From contig JAISKJ010000003.1 in assembly GCA_031260975.1 (NCBI GenBank), forward strand, positions 1 through 64,000: a stretch of 64,000 nt of DNA, read 5' to 3'. The position numbers and the translations under genes are program-made. The notes under the pieces were generated by a model, which saw only the letters and a program-made list of their open reading frames with translations, did not search any database and was not told the DNA's origin. Positions 24,801 to 32,917 of this stretch are shown here, one piece after another (position 1 is the stretch's first letter; every line of letters begins with the position of its first letter). The DNA is from Christensenellaceae bacterium. GTDB lineage: Bacteria > Bacillota > Clostridia > Christensenellales > UBA1242.

Positions 24801-27800
24801 CAGAGCAGAGGGATTGTTTAAATTAAACACATATGTCCACACGCCTGCGTTGTAATAACAGCTTTGAGTTAGAATTGTAACTGACGGTGCAGTTGAGTCA
24901 GCGACAGTTGCACTGTCCAAAACAGTTGACAGAAGCGTTGGAACTAGAGTATCCAGCCCCAAATCGGCATCCAGCGTGCTCACAATATTAAGTGTTACGG
25001 TCAGCGGAACATTGGTGTCGGTTATGATGCCTGCTGACAACACAGGGTTTATAATAAGCGGCTCTATTTCATATGTAATCTGTAAATTGGTAGTTGCATA
25101 ATATTGGTTTCCGCCAAACACTGCTATGTAGGTGTATGTAGCGGGACTTATATTGCCGGCTATATGTGCAACATAAAGACCAGAGGTTGATTCATAAGTG
25201 AAAGTTACTCCTGATACAATATTCGCCTTTGCATCAGCATTGACATTGGGTGCGTAGAACAGCTTATCTAGCAGGTTTGTGTAATATGTACTTGCTATTA
25301 CGTCATTAGTAAACGGCCGTGACAGTTCGGCATTATAGAAGAGTGTTTCAAGTCCAGATTTATTAAGGTTAAAGCTCAGTTTAATCGGGCCTCTGTAGTT
25401 TTGGCTTTCAAAGTCTAAAATCAGGCTGGATGGGGTATAGATGGTTCCGTTATTGTTGAATGTAGTAAAAATATTATATGAAGTTATGGTAAACAACGAA
25501 GTAAATTCTATGGTGGATTCACCCAGAACAAGACCTGCTATGGTGCCTAGGCTTATGGCCTTTTCTCCGCTGAGCGAAATGTCATCATAGGTATATGTCC
25601 AACTGCCGCCGGATTTGGTTATACTGGTAAGAGTTACATCATTTATGTTAAAAGTCGCAATTGAGCCCGATAAGTCAATATACTTTTTGTTTACGGTACA
25701 CTCAAGCGGCACAAGCAGTGCCCCTACATCGGGATCGTCACACACAAACACTGCGTATAACGTATACGTATGAGTGTTGGCACTAAGGCTGTTTATTTGT
25801 AGGAGAGACAGAATATTAGCATAAGTTCCGTCGCCGTTACTGAGGCTGCTTATATAAGTCATTGCAGTGCCATAGTCATAAAGGCTCATAGAACTTGGTT
25901 TGTCTGTTAAGAATGCATTAATATCTTCTTCGCTAAACAGCCACCAGCCGGACAGAAGGGTGCCTTCATAATGTATTAGAGGTGCCGAAGAGGCGGCGTT
26001 TTGCCAGTCATAGAAGATAATTGGGAAATATGTTCCGGTGTCTTCATATTCGGCATGTGCAAAGTCGCCGTAGTCAAACTCTATAGGCGAGGTGACTATC
26101 GAAAGCATAGTTACAACAAAAGTTATTCCCGTCTTATATTCGTTGATACCGGTTTGATACCATCTTGCATTCAGCGAAATTCTTATATCATATTGCCCTA
26201 CGCCTGTGGGGGCGTTGGGGGTCCATTTCCATTCGTTTGCGATAAAGAGATAGTATTCAACAACAAAGTCACTAGCTTCCGCTTCGGGCAGTGTGGTTAC
26301 GCTGAGTTTAGTTTTATCTACTTCAACGGGCTGGCCGCCGAAGTAATAACCGGTTATTTCATTGCCGGATATATATCCGCTGTCAATGGATATATCGGTA
26401 GTGAGAACAGTCTCTTTATTCAAAGTTATGGCAACGGCCGTACTCTCAGCAATAGAAGCGTGAGAAGATATTATTCTAAAGTATATTGTACCGGCCGTTA
26501 CGTTCGGGTCGTCATAAACGCTTTTGCCGCCTGTTGTGTCTATAAGTGAAGCAAATGGGTCATTGTCATCGTTGTCAGTAAAGTATGCTATAGAAAGTGT
26601 GCCGGTAAAGTTGTCAATAGCGTTGTTGTAGGGCAGGGCATTGAGTGTTATATTCGGGTTTGTCGGATAAGTAAACGCAAACGGGGTGTTTTGTATGTGA
26701 TCCAAAACCTTTTGGGTGGTTTCGCCCAGACTTAATTTGTCTATAACAAAATTGAAGGATATGCGGAAGGGGGAAGTAATATCTACTATATTTCCTCCGA
26801 AGTTTCCAACAAGCTCAAGATAAGCTATATACGTTCCGGCATCGGTAACTGACGGGGAGTATGAGTTGAAAAATACTCTGAATGTCAGACCGTTTTGTGC
26901 CACTTCAGGACTTGCGGACGCGCTGAAAGTCAGGTTATAGTTATCGCCGCTTATTCCGGTTTTTATGTTATAGGTTTCAAATACTTCATACATATATGTT
27001 GCATTATAAGGCGCGTTTTTAAAGGGTGCATGAACGGTTGCAGGAATATCGCTGACGATTGTGCTCGGAATAATATGTATGGTGTAGGAGTATGTCAGCG
27101 AACCCGAGTCGCTTATGATATAGTATGAGGTTGGGGGTGATGTAACTATTGCAGTGACAGTATATGTCCCCACTTCTCTTGGAGCGTGTGTCATTGTTGT
27201 TCCGCCCTGACTGTAGCTATACCTTATTGTAACAGTGTTTGCTTCCTGATAGGTCACTTCATTTCCGTTAAAGGTTGGTTCCGGTGTAAAGTTAACACCG
27301 GAAGATATCGGACTTGAGGCACCTCTTTGAAGCGGTGCCCATATGTCTGCGTTTATAAAGTTATATGAAGCTCCGTGGGGTTCAACAAAATGAGACCGTT
27401 CCAGAGTGATACGGTTTACTGTAATTGTGCCGGTCAGGTCTATCTTCCTGATATTTCCGCCCACAAAGTTTATGCTGAGCGCCAGCGTTTTGGTGCCGAT
27501 ACTCCCATTGATTGCGTTATACCAAGCGGTTCCGTTGGTAGGGATAAGAGCAAGCCCGTCCATAATACTTATATTAATATATATAAACTCACTTGTTGCA
27601 ATAAGGGGTGTTGATGAATTGTTATCATCATCATATAGATAAGTTACTTCAAACTTGCGGTTTGCTATATCTGAGAGAATAAAGCCTTGAGAGTATATCT
27701 CTTTGAGGATGGCTTTAATATCCGTCATCAGGCCCTTTTCAGCCGATACGAAGGGTGAATTTGTGACAATCATGCTGTCTATAATGTGTGCATATAGTGC

Positions 27801-30800
27801 AGAATCGTTTGCCATCTTATCTTTTGCCACATTGGTCGGCACAAAGGTTATGCCAAGATCGGGGGAATTTTTGGGGTTGATATAAAATCTCTTGCTGTCA
27901 GCGGGCAAGTCACTGTTTCCGCCTGCAATATTTGAGCAGTTCAGAACGATATTCATAATGTAATTACCCGCATTTTCAGGAGCTGCTGAGCCTGAGAAAA
28001 TTGTTCCGTCATTTTGAGTACCGCCAAAAACTATCGAAATTGCGGCAGGGGTTGACGGGGCAGTGATAATCTCTTTTAGTATAATTGCCTGTTTTATGTG
28101 AGAAATCTGAGAGGTTAAATATAAGTTTATTTCGTCTATCAATGCTTGACCTTCATTTTGCCAAACGGTGCTCGGAATTGTCTGACTCATCAATTCGGCG
28201 ATTTGAAGAGATGTTATGAAAACCTCTCCCCACACAAGCCGATAATTGGGTTGGTGCTGAATTCCATCATATCCAAAGTTGGTGGGTGCCAGCAGGGTTG
28301 CCGAGATGTGAGCTTTGTCTATCTTAAACTGAAAAACATCAGTTGAATAATGATTTGTTTGATTTGCTTCAAGCTTGACGTAGTAGGTACCTGCATATAC
28401 ATAAGCAGTGCTGTTAAAAGGCCCTGCCGAGCTTAAGCTGTATCCGAGTGTGGTTATAAGAACGCCGCTGGGGTTTGGAGTTATAACACAGGTTTCAAGA
28501 TTTAGTGCAGTCAGATATTCAAATTGCAGGGTGTTGGGAGTAAAGCTTGTGAACCCTGCCTTTTTTATTGTATATCCTGAAAAGAAGCTTTGACTTACTT
28601 GACCTTCAAGGGTAACATTGGCATTGTTTGCCGTCAGTGTGGCGGCGGAAATATAGAATCCGGCAGCTCTTGGAGATGCGGCACTTGAATATATATTGGC
28701 AATATCCCATTCGTTGGCACCGTCATAATATCTGGCGTTGAGTATGCCAAAAATTGACAGGGTGATTTTTTTGTTGTTTGGATAGGTCGCCACAAAGCTA
28801 TCGTTTTCAATGGTAAATGTGGGCTCGCCTAAACGCTCTAAGAAAATTGTAGGTTCTGAAGGATTACTTGTGGTTATTGAACCGTTTGAATTAAAGGTAA
28901 AGCCGTAGTAAGCATAACTTACGGCAAAAGCACTTACATAGGCTTCGCCCAATACCGCTTTGAGGTTGGTGATGGTGTTTGGATAGGTTGAATTAGTATA
29001 AGTCGGGTGAGTGTCCGTCCAAACGTATGAAAAACTTATGTTTTCATTCATAGTTATTGAGAAGGGGTTTATAGTCAGCATAAGGTTCATAGTATAGTTG
29101 TTGTAGTTCTTAAACTGACCGCCTGTGTCGGCAATTGTATCCGGCACAAAGGTTACGTTTATGCCGGAACTGCCTACAGTAAGGGCGGAATTGTCAAGGG
29201 TGTAATATGTTCCCGGAACATTAAAACTGCCGGTTATCTCGGTGCCTATAGCAAAGTCATGTTTGCCGTTAACATAGGTGTAAGGTGTGCCGTATATAAG
29301 AGAACTTAGTGTGTGAGGCGTGGTTATTGTTGGGTCAATAGGCGTGATGCTTACTGTAACGGGAGCAGACACCATGGGTGAATAGAGAGCTGTTACATCA
29401 GCATCGCCGCTTGAGCTGTCTCTGATTATAAGACTGCTTATATCTAAAGTAACAAGATAGCTGCCTGCATTTTTGGGAGCAACGCTCAAAAGCTGTCCGC
29501 TTGGATAAAGATATCTGAAAGATATTGAGCTCGGGTCAATATATAATCCGGCGGGGGGGCTTATGAGAGTAGCATCGAAAGTCCAGGGAGTGGAGCCGCT
29601 AAAAGGCTTGGTTGTTGTGTTGTCACCAGATATAGCCGTTGCGATTATGCCGACATTAAGATTTGCTACACCTTGGGCAAACACTATGTTCATGGCATCG
29701 TTGAGCGAAATATTATAGCTACTCGTAATATTTGTCCCGCTACCGTTTTGAATAGTTATAGCAATGTCGTTTATGTTGTCTATATAGTGGAGAGTGGGAG
29801 GTGCATTTGTTAGCGTTAAAACCAGACTGCTTACCGCGTCGCTATAGGCAAGTCCGTTGCCGCGGCTGCTGCTAAACACTACAATTGCCTCACTGTCGCT
29901 TGGCAAAGACCCAGTGAATGTTTTTGTAATAAAGCTCAGCGTAACGGGCAGTGGAGAGACAATAAAGCTGGAGCTTGATGCATCAAACTGCAATTGGAAA
30001 TTGCTGCCGAGAGCAAGCGTGTTTTGGTCAAAATAATAGGTTCTCGCAACAAGCGGCGAGGTTGTCGGAGTGTAACTGCCTGAAGTTGCAGAAAGCCTCA
30101 TAGTGCCCGAAAGACTGAGAAGCGGGCTTTCAAGATTATAACTATAGGAGGTTGTATTTACCTGAGCGGTATATAAGAGCTCGGGCACACTATCGCCGTA
30201 AACTATGTTGAGGTTGAGAGGTGCCAGCGTTACCTGCCGCTTTGTGATGGTGTATTTTTTGGCTGTGTATAATATGTTGTAGTTGGCGTTTTTGATGAGT
30301 GTAGTATCTAAAATGTTATATACTCCCACATTTTCTCCGCTTGTAGGCGTACCTCCGGGCAAGCCGTCAGCAGTGCCGCTTAGTGACTTTATCAGACTGC
30401 CTGTTGCAACATTTGCATCAGTGTCGCCATACGGCAGAGTAATGTCAGGTATTTCGTCATTGTCTACGTCAACAAAACTATACCGGAAATCAGGAACAAC
30501 TGCTCCATAGGGTCTCGTGTAGTCTATTGTATTTAGAGAAATATCCATAGGAGTGATTGTCAAAACTCCCGGCACAAAGACGGGTTTATAATAAGCTTTG
30601 TTGATGCCGGCGGATGAAATATTCACTGAATATTCACCCACGGTGTTGTTTGTTTTGGTGCCGCTGTCAGTTCTGGTGTAAGTTACGCTCGTTATGGAAT
30701 TGATGGCTGTGTCACTGCTTATAAAGCCGCCGGCAAGATAGCTGAACGCCGGATCAACGTCGCCGTAAACCTTGGTGGATAGATTGACAGTAAGAGTAAG

Positions 30801-32591
30801 CACTATCTTTTGAATAAACATTTTTGATGAGCCAAAGTATATATCATATTTATTTATATCTAAACTTCCGCCGCCGCCAACTGTGAAGTTATCCTGAAAG
30901 TTGGTAAACTTTTGTGCCACTGTCGCGCTGTATATTTTGTAGGTGTCGTAGGACGGTGTAGTGACAAGGTCCTCGACTCCCAGAAGCGACATAATACTAA
31001 ACCTGTCGCCGCTGACAAGCTCTATGCCGCTAGAGTTTATATTTGGGTTCATCTGCACTCCGTTTATAAACAGGGTATAAGTTATTGTGCCTGTCAGAAC
31101 GGTGTTTTGAATATAACTCTGTAGCGGGTCGTAGGTTTCATAAAGATTACTCATCCCGATTTGCACCACATTCTGAAGAATGCTGAATATGTGTCCGGTG
31201 CTGACTAGCTTCAGAGTGTAATTTTGATATGCAGCACTGTTGATTTCTTCGCCGTCAACAATGCTTCCGCCTGTCAGGTGATAGGCATAAGTTCCGACAA
31301 GTTCGCCTGCGGAACGCAAAAGAAGATTGCCGAATACAACTCCGTCGTTAACGGTGTTGTTGCCGAGAGAATATCCGAATACGGGGTCAGCGGCCCCTGC
31401 AAATTTCTGTCCGCCTGCACCCGGATAAACGCTTATTACTCTCTTGGTGACTATGTATGAAGCGTCCTCTGTTGCGGTTATATCAAGATTATTTGATGTT
31501 AGGCTGCCGGTTGATATGGTATATGTTCCGGCACTTGGCATAGCTCCGCCCGTGTTAACGGTTAGAAGCCCCAGCACGCTGCTATAAAATCTTGAATCAT
31601 TAAGAAGAGTATTAGTGCTGTTATATATTTCAAATTCAAGCGGAGACAGAGCCTCGCCGTATATGCTGGTTTTAGCTATAGCTTTAATTCTTATCGGCTT
31701 TTTAGCTATGGTGAGCGTTCCGTTTGAAATGCTTGAAAGGGTATAGTTATATTTGCCGGCAGAAGTGTCGACAAGGCTGGTTATATAATTCTGTTCGTCA
31801 AAAGCGAATATTTGGGTTTGGGGGCTCAGGGTATATATTGCTACGTTTTCGTTGGTGCCGCCAAGAATTTCAAATATTAGTTGCTCACTGCCCACAAGTC
31901 CGGTGACATTATAGTTGAATGTGGGGTTGGGGTCAAGATATTCTTTTTGAAAGTTTCCTATGGTGATGCTTATAGGCTTAGGCAAAATTTTAAGCGTGGT
32001 ATAGTTGCTGTCGGCAGTGCCTTCAAGCTCTACATAAACTCTGTAAATTCCGGCATCGGTAGGGGCGTCTCTGGTCGGTTCATTGCCCGAGGTATAATAT
32101 TCGCCGCCAGACAGTGTTCCGGTAAATTTATAAACCAAATTACCATTTGCAGTCGACCACCCATCTACATAGGTTTGATGAGCATTTCCGTCATATGTCA
32201 CAGTGAGGGGGTTCATTTCAAGCTGACGGCTTAAATTTCTCACCGAAAAACTTATTGATGATTTTACATTGGAGGTATCCTTGCTTATAGCGGTTATGGT
32301 TACAAAACCTGCGGCAACAGGAGTTACTCTTCCGTTTGAATCAACGGTTGCAATATTTTCATTACTTGAATACCACACAAGCCGCCCTTTGTCAGCATTT
32401 TCCGGTTCAAGCGCTGCGTTTATATTAAACGGTTCGTTTATATAAACATATTCAACGTTTATTTCTGGCTGAAGCCTTATCGCTGTTATGGCGGGCGCTT
32501 TTGGCACTATAAAATAGATGCCGAGCCCGATGGCCACAAGTGTCGGAATAACAATTAAAAGTGAAATCAATAATTTTTTCTTTATTGTCAT
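21825..32591 (-). CDS. Giant N-terminally anchored MBG/Ig-repeat surface protein (3588 aa)
   Basis: The start is ATG at 32591 behind AAAGGAG. A longer in-frame start at 32681 has no ribosome site. A basic tip and a membrane segment (residues 9-30) act as an uncleaved signal-anchor or signal peptide. A bacterial Ig-like (Big_2) domain covers about residues 40-120 (WYSSNENIATVDSNG, then VTITA). The remainder is a long run of MBG-type beta repeats recognisable by YDG, 'NAGTYT', 'TITK' and 'ITP' phrases (for example TVTYDGNAH, TDAGIYRVYVEL). There is no LPXTG or sorting tail; the protein ends in a plain hydrophobic/aromatic FYITVW. It probably works as a long adhesin or envelope fibre. The frame is intact across 10.8 kb. 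Confidence 0.85.
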   Translation of the reverse strand: MTIKKKLLISLLIVIPTLVAIGLGIYFIVPKAPAITAIRLQPEINVEYVYINEPFNINAALEPENADKGRLVWYSSNENIATVDSNGRVTPVAAGFVTITAISKDTSNVKSSISFSVRNLSRQLEMNPLTVTYDGNAHQTYVDGWSTANGNLVYKFTGTLSGGEYYTSGNEPTRDAPTDAGIYRVYVELEGTADSNYTTLKILPKPISITIGNFQKEYLDPNPTFNYNVTGLVGSEQLIFEILGGTNENVAIYTLSPQTQIFAFDEQNYITSLVDTSAGKYNYTLSSISNGTLTIAKKPIRIKAIAKTSIYGEALSPLEFEIYNSTNTLLNDSRFYSSVLGLLTVNTGGAMPSAGTYTISTGSLTSNNLDITATEDASYIVTKRVISVYPGAGGQKFAGAADPVFGYSLGNNTVNDGVVFGNLLLRSAGELVGTYAYHLTGGSIVDGEEINSAAYQNYTLKLVSTGHIFSILQNVVQIGMSNLYETYDPLQSYIQNTVLTGTITYTLFINGVQMNPNINSSGIELVSGDRFSIMSLLGVEDLVTTPSYDTYKIYSATVAQKFTNFQDNFTVGGGGSLDINKYDIYFGSSKMFIQKIVLTLTVNLSTKVYGDVDPAFSYLAGGFISSDTAINSITSVTYTRTDSGTKTNNTVGEYSVNISSAGINKAYYKPVFVPGVLTITPMDISLNTIDYTRPYGAVVPDFRYSFVDVDNDEIPDITLPYGDTDANVATGSLIKSLSGTADGLPGGTPTSGENVGVYNILDTTLIKNANYNILYTAKKYTITKRQVTLAPLNLNIVYGDSVPELLYTAQVNTTSYSYNLESPLLSLSGTMRLSATSGSYTPTTSPLVARTYYFDQNTLALGSNFQLQFDASSSSFIVSPLPVTLSFITKTFTGSLPSDSEAIVVFSSSRGNGLAYSDAVSSLVLTLTNAPPTLHYIDNINDIAITIQNGSGTNITSSYNISLNDAMNIVFAQGVANLNVGIIATAISGDNTTTKPFSGSTPWTFDATLISPPAGLYIDPSSISFRYLYPSGQLLSVAPKNAGSYLVTLDISSLIIRDSSSGDADVTALYSPMVSAPVTVSITPIDPTITTPHTLSSLIYGTPYTYVNGKHDFAIGTEITGSFNVPGTYYTLDNSALTVGSSGINVTFVPDTIADTGGQFKNYNNYTMNLMLTINPFSITMNENISFSYVWTDTHPTYTNSTYPNTITNLKAVLGEAYVSAFAVSYAYYGFTFNSNGSITTSNPSEPTIFLERLGEPTFTIENDSFVATYPNNKKITLSIFGILNARYYDGANEWDIANIYSSAASPRAAGFYISAATLTANNANVTLEGQVSQSFFSGYTIKKAGFTSFTPNTLQFEYLTALNLETCVITPNPSGVLITTLGYSLSSAGPFNSTAYVYAGTYYVKLEANQTNHYSTDVFQFKIDKAHISATLLAPTNFGYDGIQHQPNYRLVWGEVFITSLQIAELMSQTIPSTVWQNEGQALIDEINLYLTSQISHIKQAIILKEIITAPSTPAAISIVFGGTQNDGTIFSGSAAPENAGNYIMNIVLNCSNIAGGNSDLPADSKRFYINPKNSPDLGITFVPTNVAKDKMANDSALYAHIIDSMIVTNSPFVSAEKGLMTDIKAILKEIYSQGFILSDIANRKFEVTYLYDDDNNSSTPLIATSEFIYINISIMDGLALIPTNGTAWYNAINGSIGTKTLALSINFVGGNIRKIDLTGTITVNRITLERSHFVEPHGASYNFINADIWAPLQRGASSPISSGVNFTPEPTFNGNEVTYQEANTVTIRYSYSQGGTTMTHAPREVGTYTVTAIVTSPPTSYYIISDSGSLTYSYTIHIIPSTIVSDIPATVHAPFKNAPYNATYMYEVFETYNIKTGISGDNYNLTFSASASPEVAQNGLTFRVFFNSYSPSVTDAGTYIAYLELVGNFGGNIVDITSPFRISFNFVIDKLSLGETTQKVLDHIQNTPFAFTYPTNPNITLNALPYNNAIDNFTGTLSIAYFTDNDDNDPFASLIDTTGGKSVYDDPNVTAGTIYFRIISSHASIAESTAVAITLNKETVLTTDISIDSGYISGNEITGYYFGGQPVEVDKTKLSVTTLPEAEASDFVVEYYLFIANEWKWTPNAPTGVGQYDIRISLNARWYQTGINEYKTGITFVVTMLSIVTSPIEFDYGDFAHAEYEDTGTYFPIIFYDWQNAASSAPLIHYEGTLLSGWWLFSEEDINAFLTDKPSSMSLYDYGTAMTYISSLSNGDGTYANILSLLQINSLSANTHTYTLYAVFVCDDPDVGALLVPLECTVNKKYIDLSGSIATFNINDVTLTSITKSGGSWTYTYDDISLSGEKAISLGTIAGLVLGESTIEFTSLFTITSYNIFTTFNNNGTIYTPSSLILDFESQNYRGPIKLSFNLNKSGLETLFYNAELSRPFTNDVIASTYYTNLLDKLFYAPNVNADAKANIVSGVTFTYESTSGLYVAHIAGNISPATYTYIAVFGGNQYYATTNLQITYEIEPLIINPVLSAGIITDTNVPLTVTLNIVSTLDADLGLDTLVPTLLSTVLDSATVADSTAPSVTILTQSCYYNAGVWTYVFNLNNPSALPNGTYWLTIPANFGMSSGIFFGTSSASPTTMPIPFVVDNAMDITKDIGAVFFGDSLSSGALLSKLENAYNYTDGQLDSAEWLNSFYENSGAYLETGGSGTIYTNTNNYLLGTNYIISPLSVAPLYYTYLKNTEKDAIAEDIGTSTTIQDLINAGYATYWDLTTDGIYFGLNGGGGSHSLATGGTLNFVDMPVRMIFTGGGEVIILVSFTLYFDFAITYNDNTPYVYSSGVSQGPDKTKFNVLRQGFKYTNSGGSNLSGTATVVSMSGASIGNNVSVSYSQSPHINAGSYTATATYTPGGNYGQPYSLTVPFVIEKQPLAITMTNQTISYGDNFSTSGWATSSEGSNFTYTWNGLSYMPTDAGKYTIKAEWTGNSNYTGITYATLTILPITPTVMVDPSGSQLDPTEPKIKIDNVSYSYSALPSGINAQFFDAENYIPGSSLAQGLPLVAGNNYIVVVNINKGVTYNDNFLPATFSIGYSIPPEPPIDPEEYNLWIEITNTVHVYDGSAKAINAVLMNGDAISELIASTDYTINIIYYLGGSPINTGLNPIIDAGYYAAVITVTFISEPYYTDIGLLTRDTTMVIQKTYFDVDTGSVSATYNTGVINHNIVYVKNVFDTSLVLNTDYTVSIANSSGLPASMQNAGIYTITIAPISGYATNYEPYIFKFTIAPYAVSFTLGASSINGSTYDGTNKTVTVDWSAYETAFGIITKPNLNWSGAVFVSPSSIGASVVAAGNYTVSATINDANFVGTTSVQFVIQKKQITLSQTKFEAYWLPDITWTTVLDNASFNIGGIIPGDTLNVNSLNFNLTVNPSSTWGSFIQDVKTYQATITCIHTNYTGSLMFNFKINQSTVKVMYDTSVSNNGQTLVDINDITFKSHTYTPYDPLNDPYEHANFFEFGRLKYIFNGNTAAPVAIISGSSLINISTEGNIFTYTNRGTPSYSPLDILSAYSYRVNNYISLFILTASLNSYANSNNMQFDINTDVFYITVW

Positions 32592-32748
32592 TTTGCAACT
32601 CCTTTGGTAATTTTGTGCATCTCTTGTGGCAAGTGTGAAGCACAGAAGCCCTCTAAAGTAGTATATATAATATAATAACATATTATAGGCCTCTTTAGCA
32701 AAAAGTTTGAGGCACTTTGTTGTTTCAAAACCCCTTTTAAACGGTTGA

Positions 32749-32827
32749 TTTTATTAAAATTTTGTGCTAACCTTTTATTTGTCAGCATTTCTGCGTTTAT
32801 TGCTTAAGTTTTATTAAAATTTTGAGC
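32749..32827. repeat. Direct repeat TTTTATTAAAATTTTG(T/A)GC, 60 bases apart
   Basis: Copies at 32749-32767 and 32809-32827 differ at one base and are offset by exactly 60 bases, close to six helical turns. Each core is nearly self-complementary. The arrangement suggests paired operator sites for one protein. Confidence 0.5.
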
Positions 32828-32834
32828 AATAAAC
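32795..32834. repeat. Inverted repeat GTTTATTGCT/AGCAATAAAC
   Basis: Perfect 10-bp arms (32795-32804 and 32825-32834) flank the second copy of the direct repeat. It may form a hairpin or an operator. There is no T tract, so it is not a clear terminator. Confidence 0.5.
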
Positions 32835-32917
32835 TTGAAGGCTGTCTTAAGCAAGCAGGCTGGGAATTTTTTGAAAAATATACCGCCAAACATGTTTGTT
32901 TTGTAAAGGAGTAGAGT

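Larger units (their letters stand above)
32592..32917. promoter_or_regulatory. Divergent control region between the giant surface gene and tex
   Basis: 326 bases without a gene. The minus-strand side holds AT-rich -10-like boxes (TATAAT, TATACT around 32660-32690). The centre holds a 60-base-spaced direct repeat and a 10-bp inverted repeat, listed separately. The tex ribosome site AAAGGAG is at the right end. Confidence 0.5.

Noticed and set aside
23295-32234. Many plus-strand ORFs of 60-180 codons opposite the giant surface gene
   Set aside because: They lack ribosome sites and are antisense shadows of an intact 3588-codon frame.
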